Of a DNA stretch of 64,000 bases, positions 28,634 through 39,075 are shown piece by piece. Within the stretch, counting starts at the first letter, position 1. The number at the start of each line of letters is the position of its first letter. A program made the position numbers and the translations under genes. The DNA is taken from NCBI GenBank assembly GCA_002279935.1, contig NCCZ01000001.1:1-64000 (forward strand), read 5' to 3'. This stretch comes from Hyphomicrobium sp. 12-62-95 (lineage in GTDB: Bacteria; Pseudomonadota; Alphaproteobacteria; Rhizobiales; Hyphomicrobiaceae). The notes below the pieces were generated by a model. That model did not search any database, was not told the origin of the DNA, and saw only the letters and a list, made by a program, of their open reading frames with translations.

Positions 28634-31600
28634 CTACACCGCTTCGCGGAAGGAGCGGGCGGTTTCGAGGTCCACGGAGACGAGTTGGGAGACGCCGCGC
28701 TCGGACATGGTGACGCCGAAGAGGCGGTTCATGCGGGCCATGGTCATGGGATGGTGGGTTATGACCAGGAACCGGGTGGCGGTCTCGGTCGACATCTTTT
28801 CCATCAGTGTGCAGAAGCGGTCGACGTTTGCGTCGTCCAAAGGTGCGTCGACCTCGTCGAGCACGCAGATCGGCGACGGGTTGGTCAAAAAGACCGCGAA
28901 AATCAATGACAAAGCGGTCAGCGTCTGCTCGCCGCCGGAGAGCAGCGAGAGGGTTGCAGGCTTCTTGCCGGGGGGCTTGGCGATAATTTCCAGGCCGCCT
29001 TCGAGGGGGTCTTCCTCCGATTCCACCATTTCGAGGCGGGCTTCGCCGCCGCCAAAGAGCGTGGTGAACAGGCGCTGGAAGTGGCCGTTGACGGTGACAA
29101 AGGCCTCTTCGAGGCGCTTTTTGCCCTCGCGGTTCAGCTGGCCGATGGCGGCGCGCAACTTGGCGACGGCCTGCTCGACGTCGGCCTTTTCGGTCTCCAT
29201 GGACGTGATTTGCTCAAGGAGGACCGTCAACTCGTCGTCGGCCTGCAGATTGACGCCGCCGAGGCGCTCGCGGTCGCCTTTGAGGCGCTGGAGCTGGCGG
29301 TCAATTTCGATCAGGGCGGGGAGGGCGGCGCCAGATTCGACACCCGCGAGCGAGAGGCAGACTTCGGGGGCGACCTCGAAGGTCTCGCGGATGCGGCGGC
29401 CTTCTTCCTGACGGCGGGCGCGGGCGTTTTCCAGTTTGGCTTCGATGCGGGCGCGGCCTTCGCGGGCCTCTGACACTTGAGCCTGCGCCGCGCGCATGGC
29501 CTGGACGGCTTCGCGCAGCGCGGTGTCGGCCATCGCCAATTTATCGGCGGCGGACTGGCGGTCGGCCTCGGCGGCGCTGATGGCGGAAAGGATGGCCGAG
29601 CGGCGTTCCGCGATTTTTTGCGGCAGGTCGGCCAGGGTTTCGAGTTCGGCGCGGGTTTCGGTGAGGCGTTCGTCGAGGGCCTTGATTTGCTGCTCGGCGC
29701 CGCTCTGACGCGTTGTCCAGCGATCGCGGTCGGCGCGGGCAGACGTTTGGCGTTCGGTGTTGAGCTGGCGTTCGCGGCGCAGCGCCTGCAGCTTACCGCG
29801 CGCTTCGCCGGCTGAGCGGCGGGCTGCCTGCGCCGTCTCGTGCGCCGCGTTGGCGATGGGTTCGAGGTTTTCGGAGGTGGCTTCCTGGTCGCGGGCGGCT
29901 TCGGTTTCGGTGAGGCGCTTGCGGGCTTCGGCAAAGTCGGCAGCTAGGCGTTCCTTGGCCTCATTGACGGCTGCGAGTTTGGCCTCGGTTTCGCGGGCCT
30001 GCTTTTCGATGACGGCGAGGCGATTGCGCGTGTCGTTGAGATCGGATTGCGTCTTGCGCCAGTCGGCGCGCAGCGTGCGTTCGACGTTTTGTGCTGCGGC
30101 GTGGGCTTCGACCGCGTTGGCTTCAGCGTTGAGCAATGTGCTGGCGGCGGCGCGGGCGAGATTTTCGCGCTCTTCAATTTCGGCCATGCGGTTGCGTTCG
30201 GCCAAGCGCTGGGCGGCGAGCGTCGCGCCACCGCTGGCGGCGACGTAGCCGTCCCATCGCCAGAGATCGCCTTCGACGCTGACGAGACGCTGACCGGCGG
30301 CGAGATGCTTTTGCAGATCGAGGCCGTTCTCTTGCGGAACAACGCCGATCTGCGACAGGCGGCGCTGGAGTTCGGGCGGCCCATCGACGTAGCGGCTCAA
30401 GGGTTCGACGCCTTGGGGGAGGGCCGCGTCGATGGTGCTGTCGATGTGCAGAAGTCGCCAGTGGACCGGCGTGTCGTCGGCGACGGGAGCGGTCAGATCT
30501 TCGCCAAGGGCGGCACCGAGAGCTGCTTCGTAGCCCGGTGTGACCGAGATGGAATCCACGATGGGTGGGAGGTCGTCGTCGCGAACGGGGATCAAAAGTT
30601 TGGCTAGCGTTTCGCGCTCTGTCTTGAGTGTGGAGAGCAGCAGGCGCGCGGAGGCGGCTTCGTCGCGATGCGTGTTGGCGGCTTCGGCTGCTGCGGTGAC
30701 CTGCTGTTCGGCTTCGTGGATGTCGCGTTCGAGGTTCGCTGAGCGCTCTGTCAGGAATTGACCTCGTCCTGTCGTCTCCTGCAGGAGGACGACATCGGGC
30801 GCGCGGCCTTGAATCTCGCGCGTCTGGGCTTCAAGCGAGGCGGCCTGCTTTTCGAGGCGGGCAATGGTTTCGCGGCGCTCGCTGACGGCGGTTTCAAGCG
30901 CGCGGCGGCGGGCGCGCTGTTCGGCGGCGCGGTGGGTGATGTCGGCGAGCGCCTTTTCGGCGGCGTCGAGTTTCTGTTCGATGTCGGTGAGTTCAGCGGA
31001 GGCTTTTTCTTCCGCGGCTGCGGCGCCGTTTTCCGCTTCGACGAGGGAGGCCAGATCTTTGTCGAGGCGTGCCAGCACATCGCGGGCTTCGGTGATGGCG
31101 TGTGTTTCGCGCGCGATGTCCTTTTCCAACTGAGTCTGACGGTTGGTCAGCTCGATGGTACGCTGGCGCGCGCGCTCGGCTTCTTTCTCGAATGTTTCCT
31201 GTTCGATCTTTAGGCGGCCCAGGGCGGCGCCCTTCACGGCTTCCACTTCGCGCAACGGCGGCATGTGTTCGGCGAGTTCGGCTTCGGCGCGCAGCGCTTT
31301 GGATTCGGCTTCGGTGGCGAGGCCCAAGCGCGTCGTCGCGTCGGCGAGATTCTTTTCTTCCTGGTCGACGAGGGCTTGTGCTTCGGCCCAGGAGAGATGG
31401 AAGACGAGGGCTTCGGTGCGGCGGATGTCAGTGGAAAGTTCTTTGTAACGCCGCGCTTGGCGGGCTTGGCGTTTCAGGCTTTCGATCTGGGACGAGAGGC
31501 CGCCCATGATGTCGCCGAGCCGCGCGAGGTTGTTTTCGGCCGCCTTGAGGCGCAATTCGGCTTCGTGGCGGCGGCTGTGCAGGCCGGCGATGCCAGCGGC

Positions 31601-32098
31601 GTCTTCGAGAACGCGGCGGCGCTGTTCGGGCTTGGCGTTGACGATTTCGGAGATCTGGCCCTGGCGCACGAGGGCGGGCGAGCGGGCGCCGGTGGCGGCA
31701 TCTTCGAAGAGAATTTTGATATCGCGGGCGCGGGCTTCTTTGCCGTTGATACGGTAGGCGGAGCCGGCTTCCCGTTCGATGCGGCGCGTGATTTCGATGA
31801 TGTCGTGGTCGTTGAATTCGGCGGGTGCCTTGCGCTCGGCGTTGTCGAGGAAGAGCGTGACTTCGGCGGAGTTGCGAGCTGGGCGCGTGTTGGTGCCGGA
31901 AAAGATGACGTCGTCCATGGCGGCGGCGCGCATGGACTTGTGTGAGGTCTCGCCCATGACCCAGCGGAGCGCTTCGAGCAGATTGGATTTGCCGCAGCCG
32001 TTGGGCCCGACAACGCCGGTCAGGCCGGCTTCGACGACGAGGTCGGTCGGTTCAACGAACGATTTGAAGCCCAAGAGCCTCAGGCGGTTGATCTTCAT
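28634..32098 (-). CDS. smc: chromosome segregation protein SMC
   Basis: ATPase that compacts and segregates the chromosome. The 1154-residue protein has Walker A GPNGCGKSN at 31-39, long coiled coils (about 170-500 and 670-990), a hinge around 510-660, and a C-terminal head with the LLSGGEQTLTAL signature near 1052 and Walker B VLDEVDAPLDD. It sits in the mutY / DUF721 / DsbA / smc neighbourhood typical of alphaproteobacteria, 90 bases after the lipoprotein DsbA gene. Confidence 0.97.
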   Translation of the reverse strand: MKINRLRLLGFKSFVEPTDLVVEAGLTGVVGPNGCGKSNLLEALRWVMGETSHKSMRAAAMDDVIFSGTNTRPARNSAEVTLFLDNAERKAPAEFNDHDIIEITRRIEREAGSAYRINGKEARARDIKILFEDAATGARSPALVRQGQISEIVNAKPEQRRRVLEDAAGIAGLHSRRHEAELRLKAAENNLARLGDIMGGLSSQIESLKRQARQARRYKELSTDIRRTEALVFHLSWAEAQALVDQEEKNLADATTRLGLATEAESKALRAEAELAEHMPPLREVEAVKGAALGRLKIEQETFEKEAERARQRTIELTNRQTQLEKDIARETHAITEARDVLARLDKDLASLVEAENGAAAAEEKASAELTDIEQKLDAAEKALADITHRAAEQRARRRALETAVSERRETIARLEKQAASLEAQTREIQGRAPDVVLLQETTGRGQFLTERSANLERDIHEAEQQVTAAAEAANTHRDEAASARLLLSTLKTERETLAKLLIPVRDDDLPPIVDSISVTPGYEAALGAALGEDLTAPVADDTPVHWRLLHIDSTIDAALPQGVEPLSRYVDGPPELQRRLSQIGVVPQENGLDLQKHLAAGQRLVSVEGDLWRWDGYVAASGGATLAAQRLAERNRMAEIEERENLARAAASTLLNAEANAVEAHAAAQNVERTLRADWRKTQSDLNDTRNRLAVIEKQARETEAKLAAVNEAKERLAADFAEARKRLTETEAARDQEATSENLEPIANAAHETAQAARRSAGEARGKLQALRRERQLNTERQTSARADRDRWTTRQSGAEQQIKALDERLTETRAELETLADLPQKIAERRSAILSAISAAEADRQSAADKLAMADTALREAVQAMRAAQAQVSEAREGRARIEAKLENARARRQEEGRRIRETFEVAPEVCLSLAGVESGAALPALIEIDRQLQRLKGDRERLGGVNLQADDELTVLLEQITSMETEKADVEQAVAKLRAAIGQLNREGKKRLEEAFVTVNGHFQRLFTTLFGGGEARLEMVESEEDPLEGGLEIIAKPPGKKPATLSLLSGGEQTLTALSLIFAVFLTNPSPICVLDEVDAPLDDANVDRFCTLMEKMSTETATRFLVITHHPMTMARMNRLFGVTMSERGVSQLVSVDLETARSFREAV

Positions 32099-32188
32099 GT
32101 CGGTGCGGTCTCAGACGGACGCGGGAATGTCATGCGAGCATCGGCATTGTGCAGCGGACGCCAATGCGCCCGATCAACGCTGCCGGTT

Positions 32189-32986
32189 TTAGCGCGCGGG
32201 GGCCGCGTTTGCCGTGGCGGCGGATGGTCCGCCCAGAAGCGGGTCCACCTCTTTGCGGATCTCGGCCATCGTCAGCGTGCTCTTGATCCGTTTGCTCTGG
32301 ATAAAGAAATTTGGCGTGCCGATGATGCCGAGCGTGCGGCCGCGGTCCTTTACGCGCTTCAACCCGTCAATCATGGGCTGATTCTGCAAGCACTGATCAA
32401 ATTGCGCGCGCGTTACCCCCACCTGTTGCGCGACGGCAAAAATGGCGTCGAGCCGGACCTCTTGGGCAACCCAGGAGGTCTGTTGTTCCAAGTACTTGGC
32501 GTAGAGGGTGAAATATTTGTCGGGAGGCGCACAGCGCAGCGCGATGGTGGCGGTGCCGGAGCTTTTGCCGATGGGGAACTCGCGCAGGACGAAGCGGACT
32601 TTGCCGGTGTCGATGTATTCGCGCTTGAGTTGCGGGAAGACATCGCGGTGAAAGGCGCGGCAGTGGGGGCAGGTCAGCGACATGTATTTGATGATCGTGA
32701 CCGGCGCGTCGGCACGGCCGAGCGACATCTCGGGAAGATCGGGGCCGGGGGTAAGAACCTCGGACACCGTTGGATTTTCAATGATCTGGCGGGCGCCGGC
32801 GGTGGGATCGGGCGTGTCGGTCAGTGGATTGTAACCGGCAGGGCCGTCGGCGGTGGCTGACGCGGTGGCAACGGGGCCGCCACCGATCGTGGGCGCGCCG
32901 GAGTTGGTACAGGCCGCAAGCATGAGGGCCGCGGCGAGCGGCACGAGGATGTTCAGAGTATGGCCTCGTGCCGCGCGCGGGCTCAT
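32189..32986 (-). CDS. DsbA-family lipoprotein
   Basis: A 265-residue thioredoxin-fold protein. The lipobox LMLAAC places a lipidated Cys at residue 26. The redox motif is C106-P-H-C109 (TCPHC) and the cis-Pro is in IGTPNFF. It is therefore an envelope-anchored thiol-disulfide oxidoreductase of the DsbA (Thioredoxin_4) family. The start at 32986 overlaps the stop of the second DsbA gene by ATGA, so the two are translationally coupled. The frame stays open upstream, but the lipobox decides the start. Confidence 0.9.
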   Translation of the reverse strand: MSPRAARGHTLNILVPLAAALMLAACTNSGAPTIGGGPVATASATADGPAGYNPLTDTPDPTAGARQIIENPTVSEVLTPGPDLPEMSLGRADAPVTIIKYMSLTCPHCRAFHRDVFPQLKREYIDTGKVRFVLREFPIGKSSGTATIALRCAPPDKYFTLYAKYLEQQTSWVAQEVRLDAIFAVAQQVGVTRAQFDQCLQNQPMIDGLKRVKDRGRTLGIIGTPNFFIQSKRIKSTLTMAEIRKEVDPLLGGPSAATANAAPAR

Positions 32987-33657
32987 TTGAGCAGCGGTTC
33001 CAGGGTCTTGTCGAAGCCTTCGACGGTCGGTGGTTCGGTGAGCTTCTTGCCGTTGATGAAGAACGACGGCGTGGCGCTGACGCCGAAGGTTTCCGAAGCG
33101 CGGGTGCGGATGGCCGTCAGCTTGTCGAGAAGGGCCTGATCGGTGAGGCACTTATCGAAGCTCTCTTGGGTGAAGCCGGCCTGCTTGGCGATTTCGAAGA
33201 GCTTGGGCGTGGGGTTTTCTTTGACGTACGCCCAATCGGCCTGGGTTTCGAAGAGGGCGCCGATCATGGGCAGCGTTTTGTCGCCGCCAGCGCAGCGGGC
33301 GAGCATGGAGGCTGCAAAAGCGCGCGGATCGAGAGGGAACTCGCGGAAAATGAAGCGAACTTTGCCGGTATCGACGTATTTGGTTTTGAGGTCGGGCAGC
33401 ACCTTGGTGTGGAACTGCTTGCAGTGACCGCAGGTCATGGAGGCGTATTCGACGACGGTGATTTTTGCGTCGGCGTTGCCCATGACGAGGTCGGGCAGTT
33501 CGGGCTGGTTCATCAGCGCTTCGACGGCGACTTCGGTCGGGCCGTCGCCTGGGGCGGCGTGGAGCGGGGCCGCGGCGGTAGCAGCGGCGGCGATGGCCAC
33601 GGCCAGCGCTAGGGTGACGCGGCGGTCGAGACTGAATTTGCTGAGGAAAGTCTTCAC
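32983..33657 (-). CDS. DsbA-family periplasmic thiol-disulfide oxidoreductase
   Basis: A 224-residue protein with a signal peptide ending near PLHA-AP. The active site is C76-G-H-C79 and the cis-Pro lies in SATPSFFING. It is soluble, unlike its partner lipoprotein, with which it shares overall architecture, suggesting duplication and division of labour in disulfide formation. GTG at 33657 is preceded by AGGAG eight bases upstream. Confidence 0.93.
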   Translation of the reverse strand: MKTFLSKFSLDRRVTLALAVAIAAAATAAAPLHAAPGDGPTEVAVEALMNQPELPDLVMGNADAKITVVEYASMTCGHCKQFHTKVLPDLKTKYVDTGKVRFIFREFPLDPRAFAASMLARCAGGDKTLPMIGALFETQADWAYVKENPTPKLFEIAKQAGFTQESFDKCLTDQALLDKLTAIRTRASETFGVSATPSFFINGKKLTEPPTVEGFDKTLEPLLK

Positions 33658-33803
33658 GAGCGGCTCCTGATCGATCCATTCTTGGCGCGCGGTGCGCCTG
33701 TTGGATGTTATTCAGGCGCGTAGCACGCGGTCACCGCCGCATTAAGGCAAAAGCTGGCTGAATGCCAACTGAATAGCCGGTAATCCGGCGGTGCCCGGCG
33801 GGG

Positions 33804-34385
33804 TCAGGTGCGGGCGGCTTCTGATTTGATGGCGGCTTCCATGCGGGCCAGCGCGCGAGCGAGCGGGTCGTCGCCGGCGACTGCTGCTGGGGGCGGGGCC
33901 GGCTTTTTGGGGGCTGACTCGCGGGCTGCGGCCGTGGCGTGGGCGGGGAGGGGCGCTTGGAGGAGGCGCAGTTCGGCGATGGCGCGATAGCCGAAGTAGG
34001 CGTTGATGCGCTCGACAATCTGGCGGGCCCGGTATTCGACATCGAGGGCGCGGGCGGGATCGACGCGCAGAACGAGGGTTGCGCCGGGGCGGGAGCCGCT
34101 TTCTTGAGCCAATTCAGCGGTTTCATGACCTTGCGGCCACTTCACGCGCTCGGGCGTGGTCCATTGCGCGAGGTCGGCGCCAGCGATCCGGGGCCAGTCC
34201 ATGATGAGGGATGCTGTGGAAAAGCCGAACTTTTCGAAGGCTTTGCGGGTGAGGCCGGGGACAAACGCGCCGACAGATTTGCTGGGCGCGCCGCGGCCGC
34301 GCGACAGCGATTGGCCATAGCGGGCGCGCACGATGGTGCCGCTCCAGGCGGGCGGGGGCGATGTGTTGCGGTTGGGCTTCGCCAT
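33804..34385 (-). CDS. DUF721 (DciA-like) protein
   Basis: A 193-residue protein with the DUF721 core: GLTRKAFEKFGFSTASLIMDWPRIAGADLAQW (about 45-77) and a VEYRARQIVERINAYFGYRAI helix pair near 125-145, followed by a Pro/Ala-rich tail. DUF721 proteins include DciA, which helps load replicative helicase; in alphaproteobacteria the gene sits between mutY and dsbA/smc as here. I chose ATG 34385 because upstream sequence is not conserved-looking. It is divergent from mutY. Confidence 0.85.
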   Translation of the reverse strand: MAKPNRNTSPPPAWSGTIVRARYGQSLSRGRGAPSKSVGAFVPGLTRKAFEKFGFSTASLIMDWPRIAGADLAQWTTPERVKWPQGHETAELAQESGSRPGATLVLRVDPARALDVEYRARQIVERINAYFGYRAIAELRLLQAPLPAHATAAARESAPKKPAPPPAAVAGDDPLARALARMEAAIKSEAART

Positions 34386-34474
34386 CAGCAGTGCCTTACG
34401 AAGTCGGTTTGCGCGGGGCCGCGCGGTGTCTACCCTATGAAGGCTGATTCGCACTGGAAGCGAAGGGGAGCTAC

Positions 34475-35581
34475 GTGACACTCGTGGCCCGAAAGCAACT
34501 GCCCCTCCGGCCGGCCGGTCCGGATACCGTTGACGCGCTCTTGGCGTGGTACGACGCGGAGCGCCGTGATCTGCCGTGGCGGGCCAAGGGACGGCGGAAG
34601 CAAGACCCTTATCGCGTCTGGCTTAGCGAGATCATGCTGCAGCAGACGACGGTGAAAGCCGTCATTCCCTATTATGAAAAGTTTGTCGCGCGGTGGCCGA
34701 AGGTGAGCGAGCTGGCAGCGGCACCGCTGGACGACGTGCTCGCGATGTGGGCGGGGCTTGGCTACTACTCACGGGCCCGCAATCTGCATGCGTGCGCGGT
34801 GGCTGTTGCCGCGCGTCCGGACGGGCAGTTTCCGCGCACTGAGGCGGAGTTGTTGGAATTGCCGGGGATCGGGCCGTACACGGCGGCGGCGATTGCGGCG
34901 ATTGCATTCGGGCATCCGGCAACGCCGGTCGACGGCAACATCGAGCGGGTGGTGTCGCGCCTGTTTGCGGTGACGCATCCGTTGCCGGGGGCCAAGCGCG
35001 AGATCAAACGATTGGCTGCGACGCTGACGCCTGCGAAGCGTGCGGGCGATCATGCGCAGGCGATGATGGATCTGGGGGCCACGGTGTGCACGCCGAAGCG
35101 GCCGTCGTGTCTGATGTGTCCGCTGCAGCAGGATTGCCATGCGCATGCGCGCGGTATCGCGGAGACGCTGCCGCGCAAGGGGGCCAAGGCCGAGCGGCCG
35201 GTGCGTTATGGGACGGCGTTTTTGGTATTGCGCGAAGATGGTGCGGTGCTTTTGAGGAAGCGGCCGGCGGCCGGACTTCTGGGCGGGATGCTGGAAGTGC
35301 CGTCGACGGAGTGGGCAGACATTGTGATGCCTGCCGATATGGCGATGGCGGGTGCGCCGGTCCGGACGGACTGGTGGTCCGTGCCGGGTGGCATCGTTCA
35401 TATTTTCACGCATTTCCGGCTGGAATTGCAGGTGGTGCGCGCGATCGTGCCGGTCGAGACGGTGCTGACGTTCTGGGCGGAGCCGGACCGGTGCGTGTGG
35501 GTGCCACGGCGGGATCTGCACAAGGCGGCGCTGCCGTCCGTGATGCGCAAAATCATCGCGCATGCTTTGAAAGAGCAGTGA
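34475..35581 (+). CDS. mutY: A/G-specific adenine glycosylase
   Basis: DNA repair glycosylase that removes adenine paired with 8-oxoguanine. The 368-residue protein has the SEIMLQQTTV helix with the catalytic Glu, the helix-hairpin-helix LPGIGPYTAAAI, the catalytic Asp153 in VDGNIERV, and the iron-sulfur cysteines Cys205, Cys212, Cys215 and Cys221 (C-x6-C-x2-C-x5-C). The C-terminal third is the NUDIX-like oxoG-recognition domain. GTG start with AAGGGGAG just upstream. Confidence 0.97.
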   Translation: MTLVARKQLPLRPAGPDTVDALLAWYDAERRDLPWRAKGRRKQDPYRVWLSEIMLQQTTVKAVIPYYEKFVARWPKVSELAAAPLDDVLAMWAGLGYYSRARNLHACAVAVAARPDGQFPRTEAELLELPGIGPYTAAAIAAIAFGHPATPVDGNIERVVSRLFAVTHPLPGAKREIKRLAATLTPAKRAGDHAQAMMDLGATVCTPKRPSCLMCPLQQDCHAHARGIAETLPRKGAKAERPVRYGTAFLVLREDGAVLLRKRPAAGLLGGMLEVPSTEWADIVMPADMAMAGAPVRTDWWSVPGGIVHIFTHFRLELQVVRAIVPVETVLTFWAEPDRCVWVPRRDLHKAALPSVMRKIIAHALKEQ

Positions 35582-35593
35582 CGGGGAGACGCT

Positions 35594-36220
35594 TTACCCT
35601 GGTGCGCGGGGCGTGATGCGTTCGAGCGAGATGCGGATTAAGTCCGCGGTGCGTTCGACGCCGAGCTTTTCCTTCAAACGCGTGCAGGTGTTGGCGACCG
35701 TCTTGTAGGCGATGCCGAAGGTGTTGGCGATTTCGTTCAGGCTCTTGCCTTCGCCGAGGAGACGCAGAATTTCCGTTTCGCGGTTGGTGAGCGATTGCAG
35801 CGGGTCGCCTTCGACTGGATTCAAGACCATGTCGCTGGCCAAGCGCTTGTCGATATAGCGGCGGCCGGCGGAGGCCGATTTTACGGCTTCGATGAGTTCA
35901 TCGGCGCTGGCGGATTTGCCGACGAAGGCCAATGCGCCGGAGCGGAGCGCGCGGTTGGCGTAGGCGGGATCGGCATGCATTGAAAACATGACGACGCGTA
36001 CATCGTGATCGGCGCTGCGCAGGCGGGTGAGGAGTTCCAAGCCGCTGCCGCCCGCGAGATTGATATCGAGCACGACGACGGCTGGCTTTTCGCGCATGTA
36101 GGCATCAAAGCCTTCCTCTACCGTACCGGCTTCGGAGACTTCGCTATCGGGCAGGATCGATAGAAGGCGGCGGACGCCCTGGCGGACAATATCGTGGTCA
36201 TCAACAATCAGAAGCTTCAT
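35594..36220 (-). CDS. NarL/FixJ-type response regulator
   Basis: A 208-residue regulator: receiver domain (1-120) with the phospho-acceptor Asp52 in VVVLDINLAG and the acidic pair DD at 7-8, then a LuxR-type helix-turn-helix (about 140-200; LTNRETEILRLLGEGKSLNEIA). It is the partner of the kinase encoded 13 bases upstream in the same operon. The pair resembles MoxX/MoxY of methylotrophs in architecture, but the target genes are unknown. Confidence 0.93.
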   Translation of the reverse strand: MKLLIVDDHDIVRQGVRRLLSILPDSEVSEAGTVEEGFDAYMREKPAVVVLDINLAGGSGLELLTRLRSADHDVRVVMFSMHADPAYANRALRSGALAFVGKSASADELIEAVKSASAGRRYIDKRLASDMVLNPVEGDPLQSLTNRETEILRLLGEGKSLNEIANTFGIAYKTVANTCTRLKEKLGVERTADLIRISLERITPRAPG

Positions 36221-36233
36221 CTTGGGACTGGTC

Positions 36234-37607
36234 TCATTGCAGCGTTTTGGTGGATGGCATGAGCGGCGTCAGAGCGCTGCCGGGGCCGTTGAGCGGGATC
36301 GATACGCGGACTTCGACGCCGCGTTTATCGGACGTGTCGATGATCGTGAGACGGCCGCCGAGCAGCTTGGTGCGTTCTTGCATGCTGATGACGCCGAGGC
36401 TGCCGGCGTTCGTCGTCGTTGCCAGCGTGCCGCCGTCATTGACGATAACGGCTTCGACGTTGGCGCCGTCTGGCGATGCAATGCGGATGGCGATGTGCTT
36501 CGGGTTGCCGTGCTTGAGCGCGTTTAGAACCGCCTCGCGTACGATGGCGAGGAGAGCGATGTCGATTTGCGGGCGCCAGGAGCGCTTGGGTGCGTCGAGG
36601 GTGAACGCAACGGCCGGGTGACGGGCCTTTAATGGCGCCAGCATGTTTTCCAGAGCGTTGGCGAGGCCGAGGTCGAGGATGAGGCCGGGGCGCAGCTGCC
36701 AAAGGATGGAGCGGACCTGTTCCTTGACCTGCGCGACCGCCTCTTGAATCGAGATGGCGCGTTCGGCGAACTTGGGTTCGTCTTTTTTGTCGGCAAGCGC
36801 ACGGATGGTCGTGGCGTCGACGTCGATGGAGAAGAGCAGAGGGCCGACGTCGTCGTGGAGGTCGCGGGCGAGGCTGGCGCGCTCCTCTTCCTGCACGGCT
36901 TCCAACTGGGCGTCCAGCTTGCGGTTCTTGTCCTGCGACTCGGCGAGCATTGCCGACATGCGGTTGAAGCCGGTCGCGAGGCTTTGCAGTTCGAGGGGGC
37001 CGGACACGGGCAATTGGCTACCGACCTCGCCACGGCCGGTGCGCTCGAAAGCCTGCAGGAAGCGGGCGAGCGGCGCTAGCGCGTAGCCGAGGAGGAGCGA
37101 AAGAACGGTCAACGTGAGAAGGCAAAAGAGTAAGATCGTGGTGAGGTGGAGGCGAATGTCGCTCCAGACTTCGCCAGCTTCGTTGCGCGGATCGGCGGTG
37201 ACTTGAATGTACTGGCCGAGTTCGATGCCGTGGGGCCAATCCACGCGGCCGCTTTGTTCGCGAGGCGCGAGAAGAGCGAAGAACCAATCAGGCATTCCGG
37301 TTTGTACGGGCGCCGGTGTGGAAGATTGCAGCGTCGCGCCTCTGGCGTCTTTGAGTTCGACGCGGGCGTGACGGCTTTCATCAAAGGTGCGGACGAGGCG
37401 GGCGACCTGACTTGGTTCAGACGGCGACCCTTGGATGTCCTGCAAGGCGACGCGGATGGTGCGCTGGACGGCTGCCAGCGTGCTTTGCATCTCGACGTCG
37501 ACTTTGTGCACGGCATGCCAATACGTGAGCCCCGCGCTGATCGCCAGCGTGCTCAATAGAATGGCAGCAATGGATAAGATGAGGCCTAGCCTCAGAGATA
37601 AGCGCAC
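36234..37607 (-). CDS. HisKA_3 sensor kinase with LapD/MoxY-like N-terminus
   Basis: A 457-residue membrane kinase. Two membrane helices (about 8-30 and 155-178) bracket a periplasmic domain of about 120 residues containing RLVRTFDESRHARVEL and PDWFFALLAP, which looks like the LapD_MoxY N-terminal domain. A HAMP region follows, then the dimerisation helix with His251 in ARDLHDDVGPLL and a HATPase domain. MoxY-type kinases regulate methanol oxidation in Paracoccus; that role is only suggested. GTG start; its Shine-Dalgarno lies in a stem-loop. Confidence 0.9.
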   Translation of the reverse strand: MRLSLRLGLILSIAAILLSTLAISAGLTYWHAVHKVDVEMQSTLAAVQRTIRVALQDIQGSPSEPSQVARLVRTFDESRHARVELKDARGATLQSSTPAPVQTGMPDWFFALLAPREQSGRVDWPHGIELGQYIQVTADPRNEAGEVWSDIRLHLTTILLFCLLTLTVLSLLLGYALAPLARFLQAFERTGRGEVGSQLPVSGPLELQSLATGFNRMSAMLAESQDKNRKLDAQLEAVQEEERASLARDLHDDVGPLLFSIDVDATTIRALADKKDEPKFAERAISIQEAVAQVKEQVRSILWQLRPGLILDLGLANALENMLAPLKARHPAVAFTLDAPKRSWRPQIDIALLAIVREAVLNALKHGNPKHIAIRIASPDGANVEAVIVNDGGTLATTTNAGSLGVISMQERTKLLGGRLTIIDTSDKRGVEVRVSIPLNGPGSALTPLMPSTKTLQ

Positions 37608-37609
37608 GG

Positions 37610-37650
37610 CACACTCCGGAAGTGTTACTTTGTTGCATTTTCCGGATGTG
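37610..37650 (-). promoter_or_regulatory. stem-loop over the kinase Shine-Dalgarno
   Basis: On the minus strand CACATCCGGAA (37650-37640) pairs with TTCCGGAGTGTG (37621-37610), 11 base pairs with one bulge and an 18-base loop. The 3' arm holds the GGAG that serves as ribosome binding site for the GTG at 37607. It may control translation, or be a DNA dyad for a regulator. Confidence 0.5.
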
Positions 37651-37693
37651 CCGCGCCACAGGGAAGTTTTCCCGATTTCTCAACTTTTCGTGG

Positions 37694-38950
<1,257 letters not shown>

Positions 38951-38965
38951 TTAATCGATCGTTAA
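38951..38965 (-). promoter_or_regulatory. CtrA box upstream of ccrM
   Basis: TTAATCGATCGTTAA is a perfect TTAA-N7-TTAA, the binding consensus of the cell-cycle regulator CtrA. It lies about 109 bases before the ccrM start. In Caulobacter ccrM is known to be activated by CtrA late in the cell cycle, so the site is credible, though binding is not shown by sequence alone. Confidence 0.65.
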
Positions 38966-39075
38966 ATCGCTCAACGCCGCCGATGCATTCAAAGTGGCAT
39001 TGGCATGAGGCGAACGGAAGGCGAACGGCGGTTGGTGCGGCAAGCCCGCTGCCAAAGGATTGAGAGGACTCGATA

